Assembly (NCBI GenBank): GCA_945859605.1
Contig: OX243817.1
Coordinates: 18,471,956 to 18,535,955 of the forward strand
Direction of reading: 5' to 3'
DNA length: 64,000 nt
From: Lumbricus rubellus
Taxonomy: Eukaryota > Annelida > Clitellata > Crassiclitellata > Lumbricidae
The notes below the pieces were generated by a model. It ran no database searches. It was not told the origin of the DNA and worked only from the letters and a program-made list of their open reading frames with translations. Positions 55,658 to 64,000 of this stretch are shown here, piece by piece. The stretch's first letter is position 1, and each line of letters begins with the position of its first letter. The position numbers and the translations under genes are program-made.

Positions 55658-56570
55658 TACACGCATGACTTTTGACTGTTTTAAAATGCTTAGCCTGTAG
55701 CCTGCATCAGTTAGGCTATTAAAGCGTGCAGACCAACTTTGTGTTGCTTAGATCATGCGATGAACGGCAGATGTGCTGATATGTCGGGAGCAGCGTTATT
55801 GAAATGGCAGAACAGACGAGTTCAGTGACTTTATTACAGGGTCTGCATTATCAAAAACTCAGTTTAATGGATGCAAGTCATGCTCTCAAATGAATTGATG
55901 CAATACCGGTCTGAGCTGTCTCCAGGTTGAGCGAATGCAAGACATGCCCTAGACTATACTTTGTAAGACCTCATTTCAACTGCATATTCATGAATGTCAA
56001 GTCTCTCCTCAAATAATAAGGCTCATAGTGCACTTTTCAAAGGCTTGCCCTCAGCTGCTTAAAGGCCTGCCTTCAATTGGAATGAATGCAAGACCTGTCA
56101 CAGGTTGAATGAGTGTAGCCTAATGCCTAAACCTCCAGGTTTTCTTCGTTTAACTGAGCATTTCTAATGTTTTAGATCCTTATAATACGACAAATTGTGT
56201 TGGTATCCATACAAAAATGTAAGCTTATAATTATATGAAAAATTTTGATTTAGGATTTTGTTCTATTTTTTAAACATTTGAACCTTGATTGGCGCTTTAG
56301 ATGATGCACGTTTATTACATTGCTGTAGCTGTAGTCTGTAGCCTACATCAAAGTGCGGATATCAATTGGTGAATTAAAGAATATCTTAATCTTATTCTTA
56401 TCTCATCTTATACACATGATTAAATTCATTAATTTATTATTGTTATGCTACTGAGAGCAAGACGCAGACCAACTCAGAGTTGTCATATTATCTTGGATGT
56501 GCCTGATCGCCAAATCTCGTCAAAAAGTAGCTCAACAGTCGAGGGATGCTAAATTAATTAAGTCATTGCT
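54673..56570. other. intergenic sequence
   Basis: No exon recognised. A (TA)n run is at about 55628-55662, and TGAATG..TGCAAGACATGCC-like blocks recur loosely between 55870 and 56110. Confidence 0.4.
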
Positions 56571-56758
56571 CAGGGCTTAAAGTGTGGCAGGACGGCCATG
56601 TATGGTCTCCATGAGCTTATTTTAAAATCTTAGCGCCGTCCTGCCACTTATTGGCCAGCACAGCCTGAAAAGGTAGGCTAAAGGGCTTCCTGGCACTTCT
56701 TTTGGAAAGGCAAGGGCGTCCAGGCACTTGTTTTTCCACACTTTAAGTTTAAGCACTG
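56571..56758. mobile_element. hAT-type MITE, second copy of the 10945 family
   Basis: Starts CAGGGCTTAAAGTGTGGCAG and ends ACTTTAAGTTTAAGCACTG. Flanks TCATTGCT / GCATTGCT differ by one base. Longer than the 10945 copy, with three CTGGCACTT-like blocks. Confidence 0.83.
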
Positions 56759-57410
56759 GCATTGCTACATTTTTGCTTGCCACACAAACATACATAGGCT
56801 ACTTTATTGGTCTTGTTAGTCGCCACTTAAACCACTAACGTAGAAATTTGGGTGGGAGGCTGCTTATTGCTCACTGCATGCAGTCCGTGCTCCGTAGGCG
56901 CACTGGCACAGGGCATGTATTCATCATTAAGTAAGCAAGTAGGCCTACACATAGGACTATAGTAACCTAGTGACCTACTGCGGCCAATTAATGAGAACTC
57001 ATAATGTTATCGTCGCCATCGCAGGACAATCAGCAGCCGAAAATATGACGAGGCCATGAGAAGAAAATTTCAGTCACGATCGAACGCATTGAAAAGTAGC
57101 CCAACCCGCACTCATCGCGACGACCTTAAAGCCGTCGACCTACTATGGACCCAATGAATGCCAAATGCAGCCCGGATTATATTATCGCACGTCTTCCCAA
57201 GTTCGCTCGTGTATCTCTACCTTAACGTCTGCAGCCCTACGCTCCCTGTAGGCCTAACAATAGGCGTTCGCTATGTCAGCTATGACATACTCTTTCTGGC
57301 CTACAAGTCTCAATTGGGTCTTGCCCTCAAATATAATTTGTCTGATTTCATGTGCAAACCTTTATCTGCTAGGCCTACAGCGAATCTCTATGCTCCTCAG
57401 ACGTCAAAAC
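56759..57410. other. intergenic sequence
   Basis: No supported exon. A short frame at about 57158-57415 has no start context, splice sites or domain. Confidence 0.4.
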
Positions 57411-57719
57411 TATAGTATTGGGAACCGAATGACGACACCAACCCTAGCCTAAACCTAACCCTAACCGACCGTCACGACGCCTAATCTGACCATAACCAAC
57501 TATCGCCAGGGCCATCTTATCCAGTAGGCCCAGTAGGCACTGTGCCTAGGGCCTACGAACTTTTTAGGGGCCTACGAAATCCTGAGAAAAAATATTAAAA
57601 TATAAATGCAGTGATTGGTCAATGACCGTAAAAAACAAACAGAAAACGAAAACTTGCTAACTTTTTTCAAGGCTAGAGTTAGCCAATGAAACAGTAACAT
57701 TAGCTAAGCTATATGAGGC

Positions 57720-57965
57720 TTATGTTAACTTTGCGGCTCTTTGCATTCGCGAAATCGCTTATAACGTCTTCAAATGTAATTTCTCGCATTAAGTCGTTTT
57801 CAATTGAAAGTAGGCCTAATGCAACGGAGGATAATCGTGACTGTCCCATCGTTGACCGAATGTAATTTTTGATAATTTTCAGTTTCGAAAAAGAACGTTC
57901 ACCTTCACAACTTGTTCCAAAGATAGAAAGATAAATTCGAAAAGCAATATTGACATTTGGAAAAC
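57720..57965 (-). pseudogene. hAT transposase C-terminal dimerisation region, remnant
   Basis: Minus-strand frame reads FPNVNIAFRIYLSIFGTS, then CEGERSFSKLKIIKNYIRST and MGQSRLSSVALGLLSIENDL. GERSFSKLKIIKNYLRSTM..RL..LA.LSIE is the hallmark of the hAT dimerisation domain. The N-terminal part, including the BED finger and catalytic region, is absent. Confidence 0.9.
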
Positions 57966-58089
57966 TGGAGACCAGCTTTCAGCTATTTGGGAACTAATCA
58001 TTTCAGCTACAGATTTACTACCGGTATCTGCAAACATTCGAGAAAACAAAAGAAATTCGTCAATAAAATGCATCTTCTAGATCACATGG

Positions 58090-58322
58090 CAGGGGCGGAT
58101 CCAGGGGGGCCAATCCGGCCATGGCCCCCATTTAGAAATGCCCGTGTATCGTGCCCCCCTTGGTTTCAGCGGCCGCTGAAATGGTATGATTTCCCCGAAA
58201 ATTTGGCCGGATGACAAAAAAAAGGTCATCAACTTTTTTGGCGGATGCGATTTTTTCCCCAGACCCAAGGTCTCAATAATTTTTTGCCCCCCCCCCGTCC
58301 AAAGTTTCTGTATCCGCCCTTG
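58090..58322. mobile_element. nested hAT-type MITE (CAGGGGCGGATCCAG family)
   Basis: Ends CAGGGGCGGATCCAGG... / ...TGTATCCGCCCTTG with a perfect 8-bp duplication TCACATGG (58082-58089, 58323-58330). Young relative to its host element. Confidence 0.93.
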
Positions 58323-58624
58323 TCACATGGATATATCTCAATTAATGCTTTTGTTCTAATCACTATATCTTGAGTTGATAAAGTAGATTGAGATTTAAAA
58401 TCAAAACTGAAATACGTTCACAAAACATGGTTTAGCATAATTTTAAGAAATAATGTAAATGTGTTGCAATTTGAACTAATGCAGAGTTGAGTTGGATAGG
58501 CCCTAGGGGCCTACGAATAGATCAATATGCAAAAGTGCCTAGGGCCTACGATGACCATAAGACGGCCCTGACTATCGCGACGCTTAACCTGACCCTAACC
58601 AACACGTCGGTCCCAGATACTTGA

Positions 58625-59561
58625 GTTATGCCCCTCAGACCATTATAAGACCGTTCTAGTCCAACATCGGAGTTTGCTGTAGGCCTATATAGTGGTCCTG
58701 TGCTTGGAGGACCTTTACCTTCTTTGCGGGTTAAGGTTCAAACATTCATTCAGGTCAACAGATCGATATTATCCAGTGTTGAACGATATACATGTATATT
58801 CCGTGACCGCTGAAACTCTGATCTTACCTTAAGGCTTAAGGAGCATATTGTCTGTTCTGTTAGTATAGTCAAGATTGTTATTAATTAAGATAACTGCATA
58901 ACTGTATACTGTAACAGGCTGCGGTCTGTCAACCGGATTGTCGAATAAACGAAAATAACATAAATCACATTACCGGTATACCGGTATATCTTTAGTCTGA
59001 TCAATCCTCTTAAATAATTGTGTGCCACAATTTTTATTACGTCACTAAATTGTTACGATGCAGAACAAACACGTCATCACAAACGTTAGCTTAGCCTAAG
59101 TGGAATAGGCCTACAATAATTATTGACGTCATAATTATACAGTAGGCTATAAAATATTGATGCTATAGTTGGCCCCATGTCGTCAAAACCCTTTCCTGGC
59201 TTTCTGTTGGTCTAATGTACAGGTCAATAAGGTCAATATAAAGCCTTTAATTACGTCACAATCTATTTGCATCACACTTCAAAATGCGTTGTCATGGAGA
59301 AAGAGCTGTCAGCAGATATATTTCAAATATAGGCCTATAGTCCCGCAGTGAATTTCAGTTTTAAAAACATGGCGGATCAAAAGACTGAATGAGACGATTT
59401 CTTAAATAAAAGGAAAACTGCCTCAAAGTCCGATCGCGAAATGGTTTTTGAACGTTGTTATAAGCGACAGACCAACTGCAGATGTCATAGGTAAGGTCGT
59501 ACTGTTGTTTAGACTCGACTCTCGTATCCTTGAGGACGAAGTGTCACTGAGCTGTCGTGTA
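58625..59561. other. region upstream of the TSR gene
   Basis: Likely promoter and 5' untranslated region of the gene starting at 59562; no TATA box or first-exon boundary can be fixed. In-frame codons extend back to 59448 without a stop. Confidence 0.4.
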
Positions 59562-62500
59562 ATGACGGCCGTGACGGGAGTGGCACTGCTTTACCTCCTA
59601 CTTGGATCGACCTTGACGTCCATCAGATGGTGTGTCGTCTGCCTGGAAGAGTTCGACCAGTCTCTCCAGCGGCAGTCTTTCCTCGCATCTTCAAGAAAGA
59701 AGGCTTCAGAAAAATCACCAGGTACAAAGCGTCGCAGTATGCTATAGGCCTTTGCAGCTCAACTCCCATAGCAACTCATAGGGCATAACCCTACAGCATC
59801 GGGGACCGACGTGTCGGTTAGGGTCAGATTAGGCATCGTGAGGGTCGGTTAGGGCTCAGGTTAAGCGTCGTGAGGGTCGGTTAGGGTTAGGGTTATGGTT
59901 AGTGTCTTCATTCGGTCCCCGATACTATAGTTCAATAAAATCGATTTTACTTTTTGTTGCGCAACGTTTTTGAATCGTCAAAAAACGGTGGGTGGTCTCA
60001 CTAAAAGTGACATAACTATTGTTCTATTTGAGATAGGCTATTTCGATTAGGTCCTATATATGGCCATCATACATGTATGTAAATATGAATTGTCTTTAAG
60101 ACTGAAAAATTTCATTTCGAAATTCTTATATCTGGCCAACATATAAGCTTATATTGGCAAAAAGCCTTAGGGGTACTTTTCATGGCCCACCCTGTATATG
60201 GCTTCACCAAAACTCACCTCCCACTATTATATTCCTGCTGATCTTTCACTCGAAATTGAAAACATTGCATTTTTCACAGTAATTTCTGATCCTGTTCCCT
60301 CCACTTCCCCGTAACTGCCACGCCTTTTCAACTCTAAACATCATTCACCATAGTCGACTATGGTGAATGATGTTTCTGTGGCTGCCTGACTCTCCGGCCG
60401 CATGTATATTCCGTGCTTCAATCTCAATTGTTCGACCTTTGTTCCATGAAGTTCCCATAGATTGACGTGCTTTACATAATAAATTAATAATTATTATTAT
60501 ACTGAAATGTTCTTTCTTTCTAGATTATCCTGTAGATTCTGATGAAGTCGTAATTATAGACAGTCTACAATCGAACGATCTCGGCTCTTCATCGTCGTCA
60601 TCGTCGCCTCATCTTGAATCTCAAGAACCAAACGATCTTCATGGATCTCAGGATTACGTCACAGTGGACAGCGGTCCGTTGGAGCGGGAAACAGCGGCGG
60701 GAAGCGCGGAATCGCTTATCATACGGGCGGAGCCTACTTTAGATACTTTTGTAGCCAAAACACTTTCGCATTTTAAAGCCGAACAGTCTGGATATAACAC
60801 ATGGAAAAGGACGAAGCAAAAGACGTCGATTTTTCGAAAAAATCCAAGGTTTGCTTCTAGATTGTCAGACGACAGAGATCCGACGAGAGGTCGGAAAATT
60901 GATAACTTTGGTGGCAGTAGAGGGGTAGACAAGAAAGAGACGAAGGACATTCGACTTTTTGCTGAGAACAGAAGCGATGCGAAGAGTGAATGGCTTCGGT
61001 TGAAGAACTCGACGAACAGGATTGTTAAGTTAGAAACCGATGTAGCCAAAAATACTAAGTTAAATGCTGTGGGAAAGCAGTTAGAGAGTATTGCGGATGC
61101 AGACCTGACTGTTGGTCTTAGGCATGACGGTCATGGCACCATACTCAATGGCATCGGCGTTGAAAAGACAGCCACAGAGGAGACTGGGAGAAGAGATCGA
61201 GAGAAGACTACAGTGCATGGAAACGAGACGGATGTAGATAGGCCTATTACCTTTGATCTCTCCAATCCTAACAGCACCTTTGATCTCTCAAATCCTAACA
61301 GTACCTTTGATCTCTCCAATTCTAACACCAGCGCTCTATCCAACACCAGCGCTGACGCTGCAACAGCTGGGAAGATTGATGACAACGTCGTCGTTGGTGC
61401 TAGTGAAAGACTTGGAACCATCGGAGGGAATGATTCAAAGAGTTGCCAAAACAATGACAGCAAAACAATGGAGAAAGGACACGAAGCATTGGAATCAAGG
61501 AGACGTATTCGACGACGGGATGAATTTGTGGAGAAGAGGACGAAGAAGAATAAGCGAAAGAGACGGATGTTTTCCACGTTCCAGGACCAATCAAGGAAGC
61601 GCATGTTGTTGCCGGAACAGCCTGCATTCGACGAAGATGTCACGGAAGACAGAGGACGAGTGATGTCCAACGAGAAGTTTATAAACGAATCGAATGCAAT
61701 GAAGCCACAGCAGCAGCCGATGGGTGTAGATCGGTCTCCTAGAAAGACGAGTCCGAGGGCGAGTTGGATAGATGCGATGCCTAGAGCCAAGCGGAGGATG
61801 ATGCCAGGACCTTTAAGGGAAATAGAACCGTACTACGGTTTGTGGATAGACAGTGATAAGAAGCCAACTACACTGGACATCGACGGTCTGAGCAGTGATT
61901 GGATTTCGAAGAATGAAGTTACTACCGCCGCTGTGCCAGCTACAGTGGAAGATCAGGAAGGGCTGGACATGGATTGGAACTTGAAACAGGAAGATAATGT
62001 CGCTGTGCCAAATACACTGGGCCTCAAGGGTCTGGATGTTGATTGGAATCTTTTCCTCGACGATAAGGTGGCTGTGCCAGCTACATTGGGTCTCAAGGGT
62101 CTGCACAGCGATCGGAATACTTTGAAACCGGATGCTAAGGACGCTATCCCTAAGGATCTCGAGGGCCTAAACAATTATAGGAATACTTTGAAACCGGATG
62201 CTAAGGTCGCTATGCCTAAGGGTCTCGAGGGTCTAGACAGTTATTGGATTTTGAAACCGGATGCTAAGGCAGATATGGTTCAGGATCTCAATGGTCTGGG
62301 CAGTTATTTGACTTTGAAACAGAATGTTAAGGCTGATATGCTTCAGGATCTCAATGGTCTGGGCATTTATTTGACTTTGAAACAGGAAGTTGAGGCGGCT
62401 GATCAGCCAACTACACAGGGTCTCGTGGGTCTGGCGGAGGTCAGCAAACAGGTGGAGGAGAGCGAAAGGCAGCTACAGTCGATGAGAAAACAGATGGAGT

Positions 62501-63443
62501 TCATTGGCGGTATGGTGCTGAACGCTGTGGAGAGAAATTCTCCTTCAAAGTCGGAGGAAGTCCCAGTCATCACCGACGAGCCCCCTTCTGAATCACGTAA
62601 GAATACACATCATTTGCATAATCATTTGCATAGACAACTAGGCCTTCATCGCAGAAAAGTATGTTTTCTCACCGTAGAGTATCTAAGACGATCCTTTCTA
62701 ACAGATGACCATTGACCATTCATGTCGCACTGTCACGTACACGTAATACATGGGCCATAATGCATTGAGAATGAAACACAGTGTTGGAAAAAAAACACCA
62801 CTGCAGGAGCAGCGCATGATGGGGTAGCCTAAACCCGGGAACACATGATATGCTTTAAAGCGGACTAATTAATCATTGACGCCCGCATGTAGGCCACATG
62901 AGCCAGAGGGGAAATTCCAGTGTGAGAATTATGGAAAAATAACCGGGGTTGGGGTTGGACTATGATCCACATGGGATTGGGATGTGAAAAACACACTTTA
63001 CTACGGGCTCTAAAAAGAATGGGGGGGGGGGGGTGAAACCAACCCCTGGCAGTTCTCACTCTGGGCAGTTCTCCTGGATAATTTTCGCCAATAATTATCT
63101 TAACTACCACTGTTTGATTTTTAGCAATCGTCTTCGAATTAAAACAATAACGACACTGAAATAAATTCAAATTTCCCATTTAAAAACCACCATGAAAATG
63201 TCCACGTACATGTACATGTTCTTTGCTGATCTGTAGGGTCATCGGCTTCGATTCTTAGCGACATCTGGCAATCGTGGCTCGAGTGGGGTCAGTGCTCCGT
63301 GACCTGCGGCCACGGTCTACGAAGTAGGTCAAGGCAGTGCAACGCTGGGGGCAGAAAAGGAGGCTCGGGAAACGGTCGACAGAGGGCGTGCAGCGGCATC
63401 GACAAGCAGTACCAGATGTGCAAAGAATTGGAGCCATGTTCAG
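59562..63443 (+). CDS. secreted TSR protein with long repetitive exon (3' end beyond window)
   Basis: Three exons in agreeing phase: 59562-59721, 60524-62596, 63237-63443; more exons must follow past 64000. The ATG at 59562 is chosen over the in-frame ATG at 59448 because it starts a good signal peptide (TAVTGVALLYLLLGSTLTS). The large exon codes about 690 hydrophilic residues. These include a run of seven Ser; a nine-residue repeat (TFDLSNPNS, three copies, about 61250-61330); basic clusters (KKNKRKRRM; RRRIRRRDEF-like), possible proprotein cleavage sites; and eight tandem GL..(D/Y)(W/R/L)..LK...K...P units (about 61888-62430). The third exon codes a thrombospondin type 1 repeat: WLEWGQCSVTCGHGLRSRSR, then CSG...YQMCKELEPCS, closest in style to ADAMTS/ADAMTSL or papilin TSRs. 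Expected to be extracellular. A specific family is not assigned because no metalloprotease or other domain is visible. Confidence 0.85.
59792..59932 (+). repeat. telomere-like (TTAGGG-rich) inverted-end repeat, second copy
   Basis: GCATCGGGGACCGACGTGTC ... TTCGGTCCCCGATACTATAG with inner GGTCGGTTAGGG and GGTTAGGGTTAGGGTTATGG. Inverted ends of about 13 bp. In the first intron of the TSR gene. Reverse complement of the split copy at 57411-58624. Confidence 0.8.
60336..60375. repeat. perfect 40-bp palindrome
   Basis: AAACATCATTCACCATAGTC is followed directly by its exact reverse complement, centred on TCGA with no loop. Lies in the TSR gene's first intron, about 150 bp before exon 2. Confidence 0.95.
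62918..63063 (+). mobile_element. hAT-type MITE left of the TSR exon (CAGTGTGAGAATT family)
   Basis: Ends CAGTGTGAGAATT / CAGTTCTCACTCTG. Flanks GGAAATTC / GGCAGTTC match at 6 of 8. A long G run near 63023. An inverted copy lies at 63470-63617. Confidence 0.75.
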
Positions 63444-63469
63444 GTATGTACTGTTGCAAAACCGTAGAG

Positions 63470-63617
63470 CAGGGTGAGAATTGCCGGGGGTTGGGTGGAT
63501 TTCAACCCCCCAGTCTTTTTAGAGCCCCATAGTAAAGTCTGCTTTTTAGACCACGATTCCAAGTGGATAATGGTCCAACCACCAACCCCCAGTTATATTT
63601 CCACAATTCTCACACTG
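63470..63617 (-). mobile_element. hAT-type MITE right of the TSR exon, inverted copy
   Basis: Ends CAGGGTGAGAATTGCC / CACAATTCTCACACTG. Internal TTAGAGCCCC...AGTAAAGT and GGATAATGGTCCAACC are the reverse complement of blocks in 62918-63063. Starts 27 bp after the TSR exon's donor. No matching target duplication. Confidence 0.78.
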
Positions 63618-64000
63618 GTAGGCCTATGTGACATTGCACAAACCAGAGAGTAACTTGGCAAATAAGTTGTAGGCTAGGCTAAGTAAATAATTTCCGTCCC
63701 GTTTATTGACATGTTTAGCGTTGTGTAATGCATATCGCTGAGCAATTATCGTATTGGGCATTTAAAGAACTGCTGATGACGGCAAGACAGAAAAAGAATT
63801 TGTGTTGTCATTTCAACCTAATAATTATCAATAATGTGATCAAGTGCGACGATAATGTGACCATGCCTTTGGTGTTGATAACGATGAAGATGACAACATC
63901 GCTGGCGATTAAAACTGTCAGCGTCGTGCTTTCTCAGTTGTAGTACAGGCCTACAATAGTCTCCCGTTGCAAATGCGCCTGCTACCTAGGGTTGACTCGT
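63618..64000. other. intron of the TSR gene, to window end
   Basis: No exon recognised. The frame at about 63728-63943 has no splice support and is not called. Confidence 0.4.

Larger units (their letters stand above)
57507..58570 (-). mobile_element. hAT element with transposase remnant and a nested MITE
   Basis: Ends CAGGGCCATCTTATCCA... / ...CCATAAGACGGCCCTG with a perfect 8-bp duplication ACTATCGC (57499-57506, 58571-58578). The subterminal GTGCCTAGGGCCTACGA is inverted at both ends. On the minus strand it holds the end of a hAT transposase (57720-57965). A younger MITE (58090-58322) sits inside. Confidence 0.95.
57411..58624 (-). repeat. telomere-like (TTAGGG-rich) inverted-end repeat, split by a hAT element
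   Basis: 57411-57506 plus 58571-58624 together are the reverse complement of 59792-59932. Ends resemble AGTATYGGGRACCGA / TCGGTCCCAGATAC. The core holds CTAACCCTAACCGACC, the complement of GGTTAGGGTTAG. The copy is interrupted by the 1064-bp hAT element. Confidence 0.75.

Noticed and set aside
57158..57415. 85-codon frame as a gene
   Set aside because: No start context, splice sites, domain or coding-like composition.
62597..62715. Read-through end of the long TSR-gene exon (stop at 62715)
   Set aside because: A good donor (CACGTAAGA) at 62596 joins in phase to the TSR exon at 63237. Retention of the intron would give a shorter protein but has no support here.

Overview
This is a eukaryotic, intron-rich, AT-rich nuclear window from an animal, most likely a marine invertebrate and plausibly a deuterostome. 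The reasons are complete metazoan-type genes with GT-AG introns, a KDM2 with CXXC, PHD, F-box and LRR parts, and many short hAT, piggyBac-type and mariner-type elements, CR1/L2-like and RTE-like LINE tails and tRNA-derived SINEs. The species cannot be named from the sequence alone.

Layout. (1) About 0.86-1.48 kb, minus strand: a small intronless gene for a 203-residue protein with a DPY30-like segment. (2) 7.3-24.7 kb, plus strand: a complete acetoacetyl-CoA synthetase gene (AACS). I resolved 17 coding exons whose phases all agree, giving 671 residues. Two large minisatellites lie in its introns: about 58 copies of a 30-bp unit, and about 30 copies of a 25-bp unit that runs directly into a splice acceptor. 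(3) 41-26.3 kb, minus strand and convergent with AACS: a KDM2-type histone H3K36 demethylase gene. I resolved 15 coding exons, again in agreeing phases, giving 1148 residues with JmjC, CXXC, PHD, F-box and LRR parts. (4) 46.2-50.6 kb, plus strand: one long coding exon for a 1452-residue leucine-rich-repeat receptor-like membrane protein. Its roughly 680-residue cytoplasmic tail is built from a repeated FR(L/F/M)P...W(R/K) module that I do not recognise. (5) 59.6 kb to the window end, plus strand: the 5' part of a secreted thrombospondin-type-1 (TSR) protein. It has a 2-kb exon coding a low-complexity region with a repeated GL..(D/Y)W-type unit, then a TSR exon. The gene continues outside the window.

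The rest is transposon-rich intergenic and intronic DNA. Many elements can be delimited to the base because 8-bp target-site duplications (hAT) or TTAA ends (piggyBac-type) are visible. Several are nested. The TSR exon sits between two inverted copies of one hAT-type MITE. The palindromic octamer TAGGCCTA is common from about 42 kb onward and almost absent before it, where the few copies seen are inside hAT elements.

The genes do not form an operon or shared pathway: ketone-body-derived lipid synthesis (AACS), chromatin (KDM2), a surface receptor (LRR) and a matrix or secreted protein (TSR) are neighbours only. The most promising undescribed features are the two lineage-type protein repeats, in the LRR receptor tail and in the TSR gene's long exon.
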